Source: Prevotellaceae bacterium UBA4332
GTDB lineage: Bacteria > Bacteroidota > Bacteroidia > Bacteroidales > Bacteroidaceae
DNA length: 64,000 bases
Assembly: GCA_002394365.1 (NCBI GenBank)
Contig: DGTQ01000026.1
Coordinates: forward strand, 13,193 to 77,192
Reading direction: 5' to 3'
Within the stretch, counting starts at the first letter, position 1. Each line of letters opens with the position of its first letter. Under the pieces are notes generated by a model. The model ran no database searches. It saw nothing but the letters and a program-made list of their open reading frames with translations, and was not told the origin of the DNA. The translations under genes were made by a program, and so were the position numbers. Shown here piece after piece: positions 10,201 to 17,724 of the stretch.

Positions 10201-10353
10201 TTTGACAAGCAGGAAACGAGGTCAACTATTATTGTTACCATTCGTGACATGTTGTGGGAGAACCTGCCTTCAAACTATTCGGACGAAAGCATCAATTACT
10301 ACAGAGATGCCGTATATAACTTTGTGGAGAGACAGTATAATATGGCTGTATAA
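7207..10353 (+). CDS. hsdR: type I restriction enzyme, endonuclease/translocase subunit
   Basis: HsdR translocates and cuts unmodified DNA when bound to the HsdM-HsdS core. At 1,048 residues it is full length. The N-terminal nuclease domain has RADIVGFVNGLPLLFMELKN, giving the D...ExK residues. SF2 helicase motifs follow: HTQGSGKS (Walker A), DEAHRTQ (Walker B), FTGTPL, and QTIARANR (motif VI). A helical C-terminal domain contacts the core enzyme. It begins 15 bp after hsdS. All motifs are intact, so the system is probably functional; the recognition sequence cannot be read from the gene. Confidence 0.96.
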   Translation: MAKDYSEDQLIQKSAAELLEKELGWTSVYAFDKEVLGANGTLGRMSYHEVLLTGRFRKALKVLNPWLTDKQLQEATERMTEHMSSQTLMQINEQKYQYIKDGVPVTRVKPNGETEEVRAKVIDFASPEKNDFLCVREMWVYGALYHRRADIVGFVNGLPLLFMELKNHDVEVVDAFNKNYRDYLDTIPQLFYHNAFIMFSNGLEARVGTIDSKWEFFHEWKRLTEEDAGNIELPTMLRGICKKENFLDLLENFILYDHSGGRTAKILARNHQYLGVNQAVEMYRNREYLNGKLGVFWHTQGSGKSYSMLFLSQKIRRKFEGSPTFLVLTDRDELNKQISDTFENCGLLGNVKAKKFIASSGEDLKTKLKGNPSFIFSLIQKFNDAKADPIYPDHDIIVMSDEAHRTQNGIFADNLMHLLPTAHRIGFTGTPLLSNDNITARTFGGYVSIYDFKRAVEDKATVPLYYENRGEKLQDLKNPEINDEIASALEQAGELDASQLAKLEREFAKEVHLLTAAKRLRLIAKDFVHHYSDLWTSGKAMFVCYNKVTCVRMYNYVQEYWQREIKVLEEAIAKSTSQQEAQEMQRKLEWMRETDMAVVVSQEQNEIQTFQKWGLDIKPHRERMEKEELDKAFKADDSRLRVVFVCAMWLTGFDVKTLSCLYIDKPMKAHTLMQTIARANRVAEGKTNGLIIDYIGIVKALRQALADYTANPEGGAGGSDPTIDKKELIKHVMETIAAATAFLKEHGFDLDDLIKAESFEKLSLLKKAANAMCETAEIRKSYCTFASTLLKLWKYLDREDITPEMKQQKDAIEAIYKELQQKRKHADITDLSVAINEIVNEHLEVDSNSTMVAESRRFDISGIDFELLRREFAKSKEKNLVLKDIQELLQERLAKMMAANPSRINFYERYQEIIHDYNQEQNRATIEKTFEELMKLSNELTEEERRYVREGFENDEQLSMFDVLVKNDLSKDDIKKIKKVAKDLLKKIKDLLRTMDHPFDKQETRSTIIVTIRDMLWENLPSNYSDESINYYRDAVYNFVERQYNMAV

Positions 10354-10362
10354 CAAAACAAC

Positions 10363-10393
10363 TAACGCCTCGCTCATGATGAGTGGGGCGTTA
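10363..10393 (+). terminator. hairpin after hsdR
   Basis: A stem TAACGCC / GGCGTTA (10363-10369, 10387-10393) with inner pairing CTCAT / ATGAG lies just after the hsdR stop. It lacks a clean T tract, so its role as a terminator is likely but not certain. Confidence 0.55.
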
Positions 10394-10459
10394 TAGTATC
10401 TCTATTCCTTCTCTTTCCGATGGACGTAGTAGGCGCAGATGCTCTCCATGCGCACCTAT

Positions 10460-10571
10460 GCCGAGATGGGCTATGACCTCGCCATGACGACGGGCTAAGA
10501 GAAAAAAGCCCTGGCGGCTGAAAGATGAGCCACGACGGGCTGAAAAAGTAGCCACGACGGCTGACAGAAAC
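10460..10571. repeat. degenerate ~21-bp-spaced repeat, locus 2
   Basis: Units starting GCC recur at 10460, 10481, 10508, 10529 and 10551, a spacing of 21, 27, 21 and 22 bp. Each contains GACGGGCT or GGCGGCTGA-like sequence. The period matches the other arrays of the window, but the motif differs, so membership in the same family is only possible. It fills the gap between hsdR and the xylA terminator; no gene is seen there. Confidence 0.5.
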
Positions 10572-10580
10572 ACACAAACA

Positions 10581-10623
10581 AAAAATGCGCCAGGCTCTGT
10601 ATGAAAACGGGGCTTGGCGCATT
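10581..10623 (-). terminator. intrinsic terminator after xylA
   Basis: Read on the minus strand, AATGCGCCA pairs with TGGCGCATT around a GC-rich inner stem, followed by a T run. It is 32 bp beyond the xylA stop. Because A-rich sequence flanks it on one side and T-rich on the other, it could act on both strands. Confidence 0.8.
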
Positions 10624-10654
10624 CTGCTGTGTTATGTTCTTTTGCAGTATTCCT

Positions 10655-11968
10655 TTACTTGGCGTAGAGGGCTACGATGGTTTCATAGAGCTCCTGCTTG
10701 CCTGAGGTCTGCTTAGGCTCTTCTACCTTCTTGCCGTACTCATAGACCTGCTCGAGGGTGAGCTTGCCGTCCTCGAAGTCCTTGCCTATGCCGCTGTCGA
10801 AGGATGAGTAGCGCTCCTTGACCATCTGTGGGATAGGGGAGTTCTGCATGATGTCAACGGCATTGAGCAGAGCGCGTGCGCAGGCATCCATGCCAGAGAT
10901 GTGGGCGATGATGATGTCCTCGAGGTCGGTAGAGTTGCGACGTGTCTTGGCATCGAAGTTTGTACCGCCAGGTGCTATGCCGCCATTGCGTACTATCTGC
11001 ATCCATGCCTGGGTGAGCTCGTAGTTGTCGATAGGGAACTGGTCGGTATCCCAGCCGTTCTGTGCATCACCACGGTTGGCGTCGATAGAGCCGAGCATGC
11101 CAGCGTCAACGGCACAAGCGAGTTCGTGCTCAAAGGTGTGACCAGCGAGGGTAGCGTGGTTTACCTCAATGTTTACCTTGAAGTCCTTGTCGAGGTTGTG
11201 TGCCTTGAGGAAGCCGATGACGGTCTCGGTGTCAACGTCATACTGGTGCTTGGATGGCTCCATAGGCTTTGGCTCGATGAGGAAGTTGCCCTTGAAGCCC
11301 TTAGAGCGAGCGTAGTCGCGAGCCATGGTGAGCATGGTAGCCATGTGCTCCTTCTCGCGCTTCTGGTCGGTGTTGAGGAGTGACATGTAGCCCTCTCTGC
11401 CGCCCCAGAATACGTAGTTCTCAGCGCCGAGCTTGATGCCTGCATCGATGGCGTTCTTAATCTGTACGATGGCGCGAGCCACAACGTCGAAATCGGGGTT
11501 GGTAGAGGCACCGTTCATGTAGCGGGCATTGCCGAATACGTTGGCCGTTGACCAGAGAAGCTTGATGCCTGTCTGCTTCTGCTTCTCGGCGAGGTAGTCG
11601 GTGATAGCCTTGAGGTTTGCCTCATACTCGGCTATGCTGTTGCCCTCAGAAACGAGGTCAACATCGTGGAAGCAGTAGTACTCGATGCCGAGCTTCTGCA
11701 TGATTTCAAAGCCTGCGTCAGCCTTGTTCTTGGCTACTTCAACGGCGTCAGCCCCCTGATTCCAGGGGAACTTCTTGGTGCCACCGCCAAACTGGTCGGC
11801 GCCCTCAGCGCACAGTGTGTGCCACCACGCCATAGCGAAGCGCATCCAGTCTTTCATTTTCTTGCCTGCCACTACCTTCTCTGCGTCGTAGTAGTGGAAA
11901 GCCATAGGGTTCTTAGACTCTGGTCCCTCGAAGGGAATCTTGCTGATTTGTGGAAAATACTCTTTCAT
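10655..11968 (-). CDS. xylA: xylose isomerase (class II)
   Basis: Converts D-xylose to D-xylulose in the cytoplasm, the first step of xylose breakdown. Length 437 residues and the start MKEYFPQISKIPFEGPESKN are typical of class II enzymes of Bacteroides and Prevotella. The catalytic histidine lies in YYCFHDVDL, and the metal-binding acidic residues include LIEPKPMEPSKHQ, NIEVNHATLAGH and SIDANRGD. It is the second gene after xylB on the minus strand, separated by 165 bp of simple tandem repeats with no visible promoter, so it is probably co-transcribed. A strong terminator follows. Confidence 0.97.
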   Translation of the reverse strand: MKEYFPQISKIPFEGPESKNPMAFHYYDAEKVVAGKKMKDWMRFAMAWWHTLCAEGADQFGGGTKKFPWNQGADAVEVAKNKADAGFEIMQKLGIEYYCFHDVDLVSEGNSIAEYEANLKAITDYLAEKQKQTGIKLLWSTANVFGNARYMNGASTNPDFDVVARAIVQIKNAIDAGIKLGAENYVFWGGREGYMSLLNTDQKREKEHMATMLTMARDYARSKGFKGNFLIEPKPMEPSKHQYDVDTETVIGFLKAHNLDKDFKVNIEVNHATLAGHTFEHELACAVDAGMLGSIDANRGDAQNGWDTDQFPIDNYELTQAWMQIVRNGGIAPGGTNFDAKTRRNSTDLEDIIIAHISGMDACARALLNAVDIMQNSPIPQMVKERYSSFDSGIGKDFEDGKLTLEQVYEYGKKVEEPKQTSGKQELYETIVALYAK

Positions 11969-11971
11969 CTG

Positions 11972-12148
11972 AAAATTGAATATTTAATATTGAATATTGA
12001 AAAATTATTGAAGATTGAATATTGAAGATTGAATATTGAATAAAGGTGTCATGTTTTCAGGTCGCTTCGCTTTCAGGTTGTAAAGTAAGATGACCTCAAA
12101 CCTCAAACCTCATAACCTCATAACCTCATAACCTCATGACCTCATAAC
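11972..12148. repeat. tandem heptamer tracts between xylA and xylB
   Basis: Two kinds of short tandem unit fill this gap. From 12007 to 12041 there are five 7-bp units of ATTGAAG or ATTGAAT, with looser copies back to about 11972. From about 12089 to 12148 there are seven or eight units of ACCTCAA and AACCTCAT. The second tract runs past the xylB stop and encodes its last residues. The first has the same unit, on the other strand, as the TTTCAAT tract inside the methyltransferase gene at 52534. Confidence 0.8.
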
Positions 12149-13624
12149 TAAGAACTGTTTCCAGTTCTCGTATGCCTCGATGTAGGCAGAGGTATCGCTG
12201 ACGGGTTTCTCAGCCTCGATGAGCTTGAGGGTAGAGAATGCCTCGTCGCTGTCCTTGTAGATGCCAGCTCCGATGCCTGCGCCCTTGGCTGCACCTACTG
12301 AGCCGTCGGTATCATAGAGCTCGATGGTGGCTCCTGTGACGGCGGCGAGGGTTCGGCGGAAGAGCGGCGAGAGGAAGAGGTTGGCATGACCAGCCTTGAT
12401 GGTGGTGATGTTCATGCCCATCTGCTTCATGATGTCGATGCCATAGGCAAAGGAGAAGGCGATGCCCTCCTGGGCGGCACGCACGATGTGAGCCTTGGTG
12501 TGGATATTGAAATTGATGCCGTGGATGCTGGCTCCAGGGTTCTGATTCTCGAGTATGCGCTCGGCACCGTTGCCGAACGGTATGATGGAGAGCCCTTCAG
12601 CTCCTACTGGTACGCTCTCGGCAAGGTCATTCATTTCGGCATAGGTGATGCCCTCGGGGGCTATGGTGCGCTTGGTCCACGCATTGAGTATGCCTGTGCC
12701 ATTGATGCAGAGCAGCACGCCCAGACGGGTGTCGGTGGCGGTATGATTGACGTGGGCAAAGGTGTTGACGCGGCTCTTGGGGTCGTAGTTGACGGAGCCG
12801 AGCACGCCATAGACCACGCCCGAAGTGCCGCCAGTGGCTGCTATCTCGCCTGGCTGTAGCACACCCAGAGAGAGGGCGTTGTTAGGCTGGTCGCCAGCGC
12901 GGTAGCTGATGGGGGTGCCAGCAAGGAGTCCTGTCTCGGCGGCTGCCTGGGCAGACACTCGCGACTGAACGCCGAAGGTGGGCACGATGGGGGCAATGAC
13001 ATCTGACGAGAAGCCGTAATAGTCAAAGAGGAAGTCGGCTGGCTTGCCCTCCTTGAAATCCCACATGATGCCCTCGGAGAGTCCGCTGACGGTGGTGTTG
13101 ATTTCGCCAGAGAGCTTCATGGCGATATAGTCGCCTGGGAGCATCACCTTATATATATTAGCGAACACCTCGGGTTCGTTCTCCTTCACCCACGCCAGCT
13201 TGGAGGCAGTGAAATTGCCTGGCGAATTGAGCAGGTGGGAGAGACACTTGTCGGCACCAAGTGCAGCGAAAGCCTTCTCGCCATAGGGAACGGCGCGGGA
13301 GTCGCACCAGATGATGGCATCGCGCAGCACCTGCTGGTCTTTATCTACGCAGACGAGGCCGTGCATCTGGTAGGAGATGCCGACGGCGAGGATGTCAGAG
13401 CCAGTGGCAGAGGTCTGCTGCATGATATTGCTGAGCGCCAGCTTGGCATTGGTCCACCACATATCGGGCGACTGTTCTGCCCAGCCAGCCTTGACAGCCT
13501 TGATGGGGGCTTCGGTTTCGGGATAGAAACAGGAGGCTGCCGTAGCGCCTGTAGTGACATCGACGAGTGATGCCTTGACGCTGGAGGAGCCGACATCTAA
13601 TCCGAGAAGGTATTGTCTTGCCAT
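12134..13624 (-). CDS. xylB: xylulokinase
   Basis: Phosphorylates D-xylulose to xylulose 5-phosphate, feeding the pentose phosphate pathway. The 496-residue FGGY-family kinase has the phosphate-binding start LLGLDVGSSSVKASLVD, the domain pattern GGTSGVVYGVLG in the middle, and a C-terminal ATP-binding region with GAAKGAGIGAG. It is upstream of xylA and shares its direction. No xylR or xylose transporter is in the window. Its last codons (M-R-S-stop) lie inside an AACCTCAT tandem tract, so the original C-terminus may have been replaced by repeat sequence. Confidence 0.96.
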   Translation of the reverse strand: MARQYLLGLDVGSSSVKASLVDVTTGATAASCFYPETEAPIKAVKAGWAEQSPDMWWTNAKLALSNIMQQTSATGSDILAVGISYQMHGLVCVDKDQQVLRDAIIWCDSRAVPYGEKAFAALGADKCLSHLLNSPGNFTASKLAWVKENEPEVFANIYKVMLPGDYIAMKLSGEINTTVSGLSEGIMWDFKEGKPADFLFDYYGFSSDVIAPIVPTFGVQSRVSAQAAAETGLLAGTPISYRAGDQPNNALSLGVLQPGEIAATGGTSGVVYGVLGSVNYDPKSRVNTFAHVNHTATDTRLGVLLCINGTGILNAWTKRTIAPEGITYAEMNDLAESVPVGAEGLSIIPFGNGAERILENQNPGASIHGINFNIHTKAHIVRAAQEGIAFSFAYGIDIMKQMGMNITTIKAGHANLFLSPLFRRTLAAVTGATIELYDTDGSVGAAKGAGIGAGIYKDSDEAFSTLKLIEAEKPVSDTSAYIEAYENWKQFLVMRS

Positions 13625-13716
13625 ATTGCTAATGTCTTTTTTTTGATATGGTTTTAGGTTTTAGAATTTTTTAGAGAGAGAAGGGGTTAGAGAACCCTTC
13701 CTGCTGAAATGTGTTT

Positions 13717-13724
13717 CAAAGTTA
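13717..13724 (-). promoter_or_regulatory. -7 element before xylB
   Basis: TAACTTTG on the minus strand matches the Bacteroidetes -7 box. No clear TTTG is found 19-20 bp upstream. It would give a leader of about 85 bases containing a small GGGTT-CTCT-AACCC hairpin (13684-13697). Confidence 0.55.
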
Positions 13725-13760
13725 GGAAAAAAAAATGATTTAAGGGTAGGAAAGGGGGGT

Positions 13761-13786
13761 AAAAAAATGTCAGTGAAACATTTTTT
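13761..13786 (-). terminator. intrinsic terminator overlapping the nadD stop
   Basis: On the minus strand AAAAATGT pairs with ACATTTTTTT around the loop TTCACTG. It begins at the nadD stop codon and ends in seven T. Confidence 0.75.
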
Positions 13787-14399
13787 ATCTGAAAAGCGAC
13801 AATTTCTCCACCTCAAGGGCTACTTTGAGGGGTACGTAGGGGCGTATGTCCTCGCCAAGTCGCACCTTGTTGCGTATCATGGTGGAGGAGATGGGGAGGA
13901 GAGGGACGTTGATGATGTGGAGTCGAGAGTTGAGAGTTGAGGTTTGAGGTTTGGGGTTTGAGAGTTTAAGGTTCCCGTTCCCGTTATCATCCCCGTTAGA
14001 ACGCGGATAGACAGCTATTTCGTAGTTGTCGAGGATGTCCTGATAGTGCGCCCACTTATGGAATTTCTCATAGTTGTCTCCGCCAATGATGAGGATGAAC
14101 TCATGCTGGGGATAGTCTTGACGTAGGTGCTGGAGAGTGTTCCAGGTGTAGGAAGGGCGTGGCAGGTGGAACTCGTAGTCGGAGGCACGAAGGCGGGGAT
14201 AGTCCTCGAGGGCGAGGCGGGTAAGGTGGAGGCGCACTTCTTCGTCGAGCAGGTCGGTGGAGTGCTGCTTGAGGGGATTGCGTGGCGAGACCAGATACCA
14301 GACCTCATCTAACGACATAGCACTCAGCATGGTAGTGCCGAGTGCTATGTGTGCGTTATGTATGGGGTTGAAAGAACCGCCAAAGAGTCCGATTCTCAT
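13785..14399 (-). CDS. nadD: nicotinate-nucleotide adenylyltransferase
   Basis: Adenylates nicotinate mononucleotide in NAD synthesis. The 204-residue protein has the nucleotidyltransferase motif GGSFNPIHNAHIAL at its start and ISSTMIRNKV near its end, both diagnostic. It follows mdh by 19 bp and is probably in the same transcript. Between YPRSN and LHIINVPLL there is an extra low-complexity stretch (GDDNGNGNLKLSNPK and following). It is encoded by six 7-bp units at 13921-13962, placed where the family normally has a short loop. It keeps the frame, so the enzyme is probably active. Confidence 0.95.
   Translation of the reverse strand: MRIGLFGGSFNPIHNAHIALGTTMLSAMSLDEVWYLVSPRNPLKQHSTDLLDEEVRLHLTRLALEDYPRLRASDYEFHLPRPSYTWNTLQHLRQDYPQHEFILIIGGDNYEKFHKWAHYQDILDNYEIAVYPRSNGDDNGNGNLKLSNPKPQTSTLNSRLHIINVPLLPISSTMIRNKVRLGEDIRPYVPLKVALEVEKLSLFR
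13921..13962. repeat. in-frame tandem heptamers inside nadD
   Basis: Six 7-bp units, read on the minus strand as CTCAAAC, CCCAAAC, CTCAAAC, CTCAACT, CTCAACT and CTCGACT, total 42 bp or 14 codons. Closely similar units (ACCTCAA) lie between xylA and xylB at 12089-12148. Confidence 0.85.
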
Positions 14400-14418
14400 A
14401 AAAGAGGGAAGGGGAGAA

Positions 14419-15411
14419 TTAGAGGTTAGGGTTAACCTCGTTCCATTTCTCTACTGCTGGGATTACGCCCATCTCGATAAGCTCATCGCGCATAGCGGTG
14501 AGGTGGATGTAGCTTGAGTGGAGACGTGCCATCTCGTCCTTGGTGCCCTCAGGAATCTTGTAGGTAACACCGTCGGTGGTGAAGGTGGTGTCCATACCCA
14601 TCACGATGTGGTTGAAGCGCTTGTCGTTGCAATATACGCCTGCTGGCCAAGGGAAAGGACGTCCGCCCATGACAGCCTCTATCATCTGGACAGAGAGGAT
14701 AGAAGGGCTCTGGAAAGAAGAACGGCCGCGGAGCTTGATGATGCGTGAGCCACCCTTGGTGACGTCCTGCTGCATCTGCTCCCATTCCTCCTCTGTGAAC
14801 TCGTCGGTGCCAATGATGTCCATGAGCTTGCGGCCTGCTATGACAGCATTGCTGCCGAAGACAGCCATCTGCTCGCCATGACCACCATAGGTGGCACAGT
14901 CGGAAATCTCGGTCTGCATAACGCCAAACTTATGAGCAAGGGCGGTGCGCAGACGAGTGGTGTCGAGACCTGCGAGGGTAGAAACCTGTGAAGGCTTGAG
15001 GCCAGACCAGATGAGGGTAACGAGACCCGTCATGTCGGCTGGGTTGAAGATGATAACGACGTGCTTTACGTCGGGGCAGTACTGCTTGATGTTACGACCC
15101 AGGTCGGCTGCTATCTCGCAGTTGCCGCGAAGGAGGTCTTCACGTGTCATGCCGTCCTTACGTGGAGCGCCACCTGAAGAGATTATGTATTTTGCATCCT
15201 TGAAAGCCTCTGCCACATCGGTGGTAGCAGTGATGCAAGCATCATCGAAACCACTCTGGCGCATCTCCTCGGCCACGCCTTCAGGAGAGAACACGTCATA
15301 GAGGCACAGGTTTTTTGTAAGTCCGAGCATAAGGGCTGTCTGTGCCATGTTAGAGCCTATCATGCCTGCTGCGCCTACAATTACCAGCTTTTCGTCGGTT
15401 AAGTATTTCAT
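14419..15411 (-). CDS. mdh: malate dehydrogenase
   Basis: Interconverts malate and oxaloacetate with NAD; in Bacteroidales it serves the reductive path to succinate. The 330-residue protein has a Rossmann start VIVGAAGMIGSNMAQ, the substrate-loop arginine in APRKDGM, the cofactor-site IFNPADMTG and the catalytic histidine in ATYGGHGEQM. It is followed at 19 bp by nadD. No TAnnTTTG box is obvious in the 61 bp upstream, so it may also be read from the ppiD transcript. Confidence 0.93.
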   Translation of the reverse strand: MKYLTDEKLVIVGAAGMIGSNMAQTALMLGLTKNLCLYDVFSPEGVAEEMRQSGFDDACITATTDVAEAFKDAKYIISSGGAPRKDGMTREDLLRGNCEIAADLGRNIKQYCPDVKHVVIIFNPADMTGLVTLIWSGLKPSQVSTLAGLDTTRLRTALAHKFGVMQTEISDCATYGGHGEQMAVFGSNAVIAGRKLMDIIGTDEFTEEEWEQMQQDVTKGGSRIIKLRGRSSFQSPSILSVQMIEAVMGGRPFPWPAGVYCNDKRFNHIVMGMDTTFTTDGVTYKIPEGTKDEMARLHSSYIHLTAMRDELIEMGVIPAVEKWNEVNPNL

Positions 15412-15472
15412 AGTTATCTGTGTTGAATAATTATTATGGTTGTTAAAACTCTGTTATATTATAAATAATGTA

Positions 15473-17617
15473 TTAGAAGAACATTACGCGGTGGTCGGTG
15501 ATGTCGGCATTGATGAAGAGCTCCTGCATGAAGTTTCCTGCTGCCTGCATGTTGCGCTGTGCTATGCGCTGCATGTAAGCCTTGGCGTCGAACTTCTGAC
15601 CGCGGCTCTGCTTCTTCATTACCTGGAAGAGATATACACCAGCGTTGCCCTTGACAGGCTTGTTGGAGAACTGACCCTGCTTGGTGGCAGCTACTGCACC
15701 AGAGAGTGCTGGCTCTGAAGCGCCTGTAGCAGCTACGAATACTGGTGAAGAGAAGGTAATCTGGTTAACGGGTACAATTTGTGCGCCCTTAGCCTTGGCA
15801 CCTGCAATGTTCTTCACGCCAGCAGCCTTGGCGATGAGCTTCTCTGCCTTCTTGTCAACGAGTACTTCAGCCTTTACCATCTCCTTGACCTGCTCGTCGG
15901 AGAGGTCGCGATAGCCCTTCTCGTGTATCTTGGTGAGGGCTACTACGAGGAGGTTGTCATTGTCTCCACACTCATAGAGAGGGGAGATAGAGTTCTCGTC
16001 TGCCTCGTAAACCCACTTGAGTGCGTCGTGGGTGCCGTGGATGCCAGCGATATTGTGCTGACCAGCACGAACGTCCTGATTCTCCAGTACCTGATAGCCG
16101 TACTTCTTGGCGTTCTTCTCGAGGTTTTCTATTGTCTGGTTCTCGGAAACGTACTGAGAGAACTTGTTGTAAGCCTTGGAATAGGTGTCCTTAGAGAAAG
16201 CGATAGGAGTCTTGATGACTGCAGCGATATACTTGGTCTGCATAGCACGACGGTCGGTAACCTTTATAATAATGTTGCCAGAGTTGGTAGCAAGGTTCTT
16301 CAGTTCGCCAACCTGCATGGTGTTGAGGGCGTTGAGATAAGCCTTGGTATCAATGTCGATAGATGGAGCATACTGGTAATCGCGTGTGGTGAGCCACTGC
16401 TGAGCGCCAGTCTGACCGTACTTCTTAGCCAGTGCGTCCCACTGAGAAGCATCGGCAGAGAGGGCACCCATGATAGAGTCAGCCTTAGTGCGTGCTGCCT
16501 CGAGGGTTTCAGCGCCAACCTGTATTACCTGGAACTGAACAGAATCAGGCAGTTCCTGCTTGGAGATAAGGCGAACTACGTTGAGGGTGTTATCCTGCTT
16601 GTTCTCCTTGATGGCTGTGGTAGTGCCAACAGGGATAGAGTCGAGCACTGCTGCGATGTCGGCAGGGTAAGCTGAATTCATGACTGGCACACCGAGGTAA
16701 GCCACGTTGGAGCCAGACTTGCGGATAACCTCTGATGGGTCTTCTGCTGAAGCGAGCTGAGAGGCAAACTCCTGAGTCTGCTTGGTGATGGCAGCGCGGT
16801 CGGCAGCTGAAGGCTGTACTTGAAGAGAGACGTACTTGATGTCGCGAGTCTCCTCGTACTGCTTGAAGCGAGCCTTGATTTCCTTATACTTAGCCTGAAG
16901 GTCGTCGTCAGAAACCTGAATGTCCTTGTCGGCAACAGAAGAGTAGGGGAAAGCAGCAAGTTGTATGTTTGCCTCCTCGTTCTCCTCGTTGAAGGTCTGC
17001 TTAGCCTCTATGTTGTTGGATACGAAGGTGTTGGCAAGGAGTGTCTGATACTTCTGGGCGAGGAGCTGCTGGCGCAGGTTCTTCTCCATGAAGTTCCAGT
17101 AGTTGTAGATTGGGCGCATCTGCTCAGCCTGCTGAGGGTTGGTCTGCTGTGCCTTCTTGTATTCGCTGATGAACTGCTTGAGGGAGTTGGCATCGAAACG
17201 ACCAGTCTGCTGATTGACGAAAGGTGTCTGCATGAGCATCTGGTTGGTACCCTGATTGAGGATGTCGCGAATCTCGTCGTCGGTAACGCGGAGGCCGAGC
17301 TTCTCTGCCTCACGAGAGATGAGGATGTTCTGCACATACTGGTTCCACACCATGTCGCGCACCTGATTGACTTCATCCTCAGAGAGGTTGTCTCTGCCCT
17401 GTGTCATCTTGATTACGTCCTGGTATTCGTCAACCAGGTCCTGAAACTCCTGATAGCTGATTTTCTCGCCGAGAACCTCAGCCACCTGCTGGCGCTCGTT
17501 GTTCTTGGTAGATTCGCAAGAACGAACGGCCTCTTCAGCAATAAACGCAAACAGACCGAGACCTATGATGCTTACGAGCAGGACTCCTCTGTTTCTGATT
17601 TTTCCTAATACTGCCAT
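15473..17617 (-). CDS. ppiD: PpiD/SurA-like peptidyl-prolyl isomerase, membrane-anchored
   Basis: A periplasmic folding factor for exported and outer membrane proteins. The 714-residue protein has one membrane segment near residues 12-28 (GVLLVSIIGLGLFAFIAEEA), a SurA-N-like helical region (EKLGLRVTDDEIRDIL), a parvulin-like domain around residues 350-440 and a long C-terminal helical part. Known relatives sit in the inner membrane facing the periplasm. It has its own promoter at the end of gldE, but shares direction with the lptC-gldE group, which fits a role in envelope assembly. Confidence 0.9.
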   Translation of the reverse strand: MAVLGKIRNRGVLLVSIIGLGLFAFIAEEAVRSCESTKNNERQQVAEVLGEKISYQEFQDLVDEYQDVIKMTQGRDNLSEDEVNQVRDMVWNQYVQNILISREAEKLGLRVTDDEIRDILNQGTNQMLMQTPFVNQQTGRFDANSLKQFISEYKKAQQTNPQQAEQMRPIYNYWNFMEKNLRQQLLAQKYQTLLANTFVSNNIEAKQTFNEENEEANIQLAAFPYSSVADKDIQVSDDDLQAKYKEIKARFKQYEETRDIKYVSLQVQPSAADRAAITKQTQEFASQLASAEDPSEVIRKSGSNVAYLGVPVMNSAYPADIAAVLDSIPVGTTTAIKENKQDNTLNVVRLISKQELPDSVQFQVIQVGAETLEAARTKADSIMGALSADASQWDALAKKYGQTGAQQWLTTRDYQYAPSIDIDTKAYLNALNTMQVGELKNLATNSGNIIIKVTDRRAMQTKYIAAVIKTPIAFSKDTYSKAYNKFSQYVSENQTIENLEKNAKKYGYQVLENQDVRAGQHNIAGIHGTHDALKWVYEADENSISPLYECGDNDNLLVVALTKIHEKGYRDLSDEQVKEMVKAEVLVDKKAEKLIAKAAGVKNIAGAKAKGAQIVPVNQITFSSPVFVAATGASEPALSGAVAATKQGQFSNKPVKGNAGVYLFQVMKKQSRGQKFDAKAYMQRIAQRNMQAAGNFMQELFINADITDHRVMFF

Positions 17618-17692
17618 GTGTTTCTTTATTTTGTTTTTGTTATTATTTTTGAATTATGTTCTGCTTTAGTGCATTTTTGCATAAAAACGGCA

Positions 17693-17724
17693 CAAAGTTA
17701 ATATATTTTCTGCAATTAAGCAAA
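17693..17724 (-). promoter_or_regulatory. ppiD promoter
   Basis: On the minus strand TTTG (17724-17721), 20 bp, then TAACTTTG (17700-17693). The leader to the ppiD start is about 70 bases. The -33 box abuts the gldE stop codon. Confidence 0.8.
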
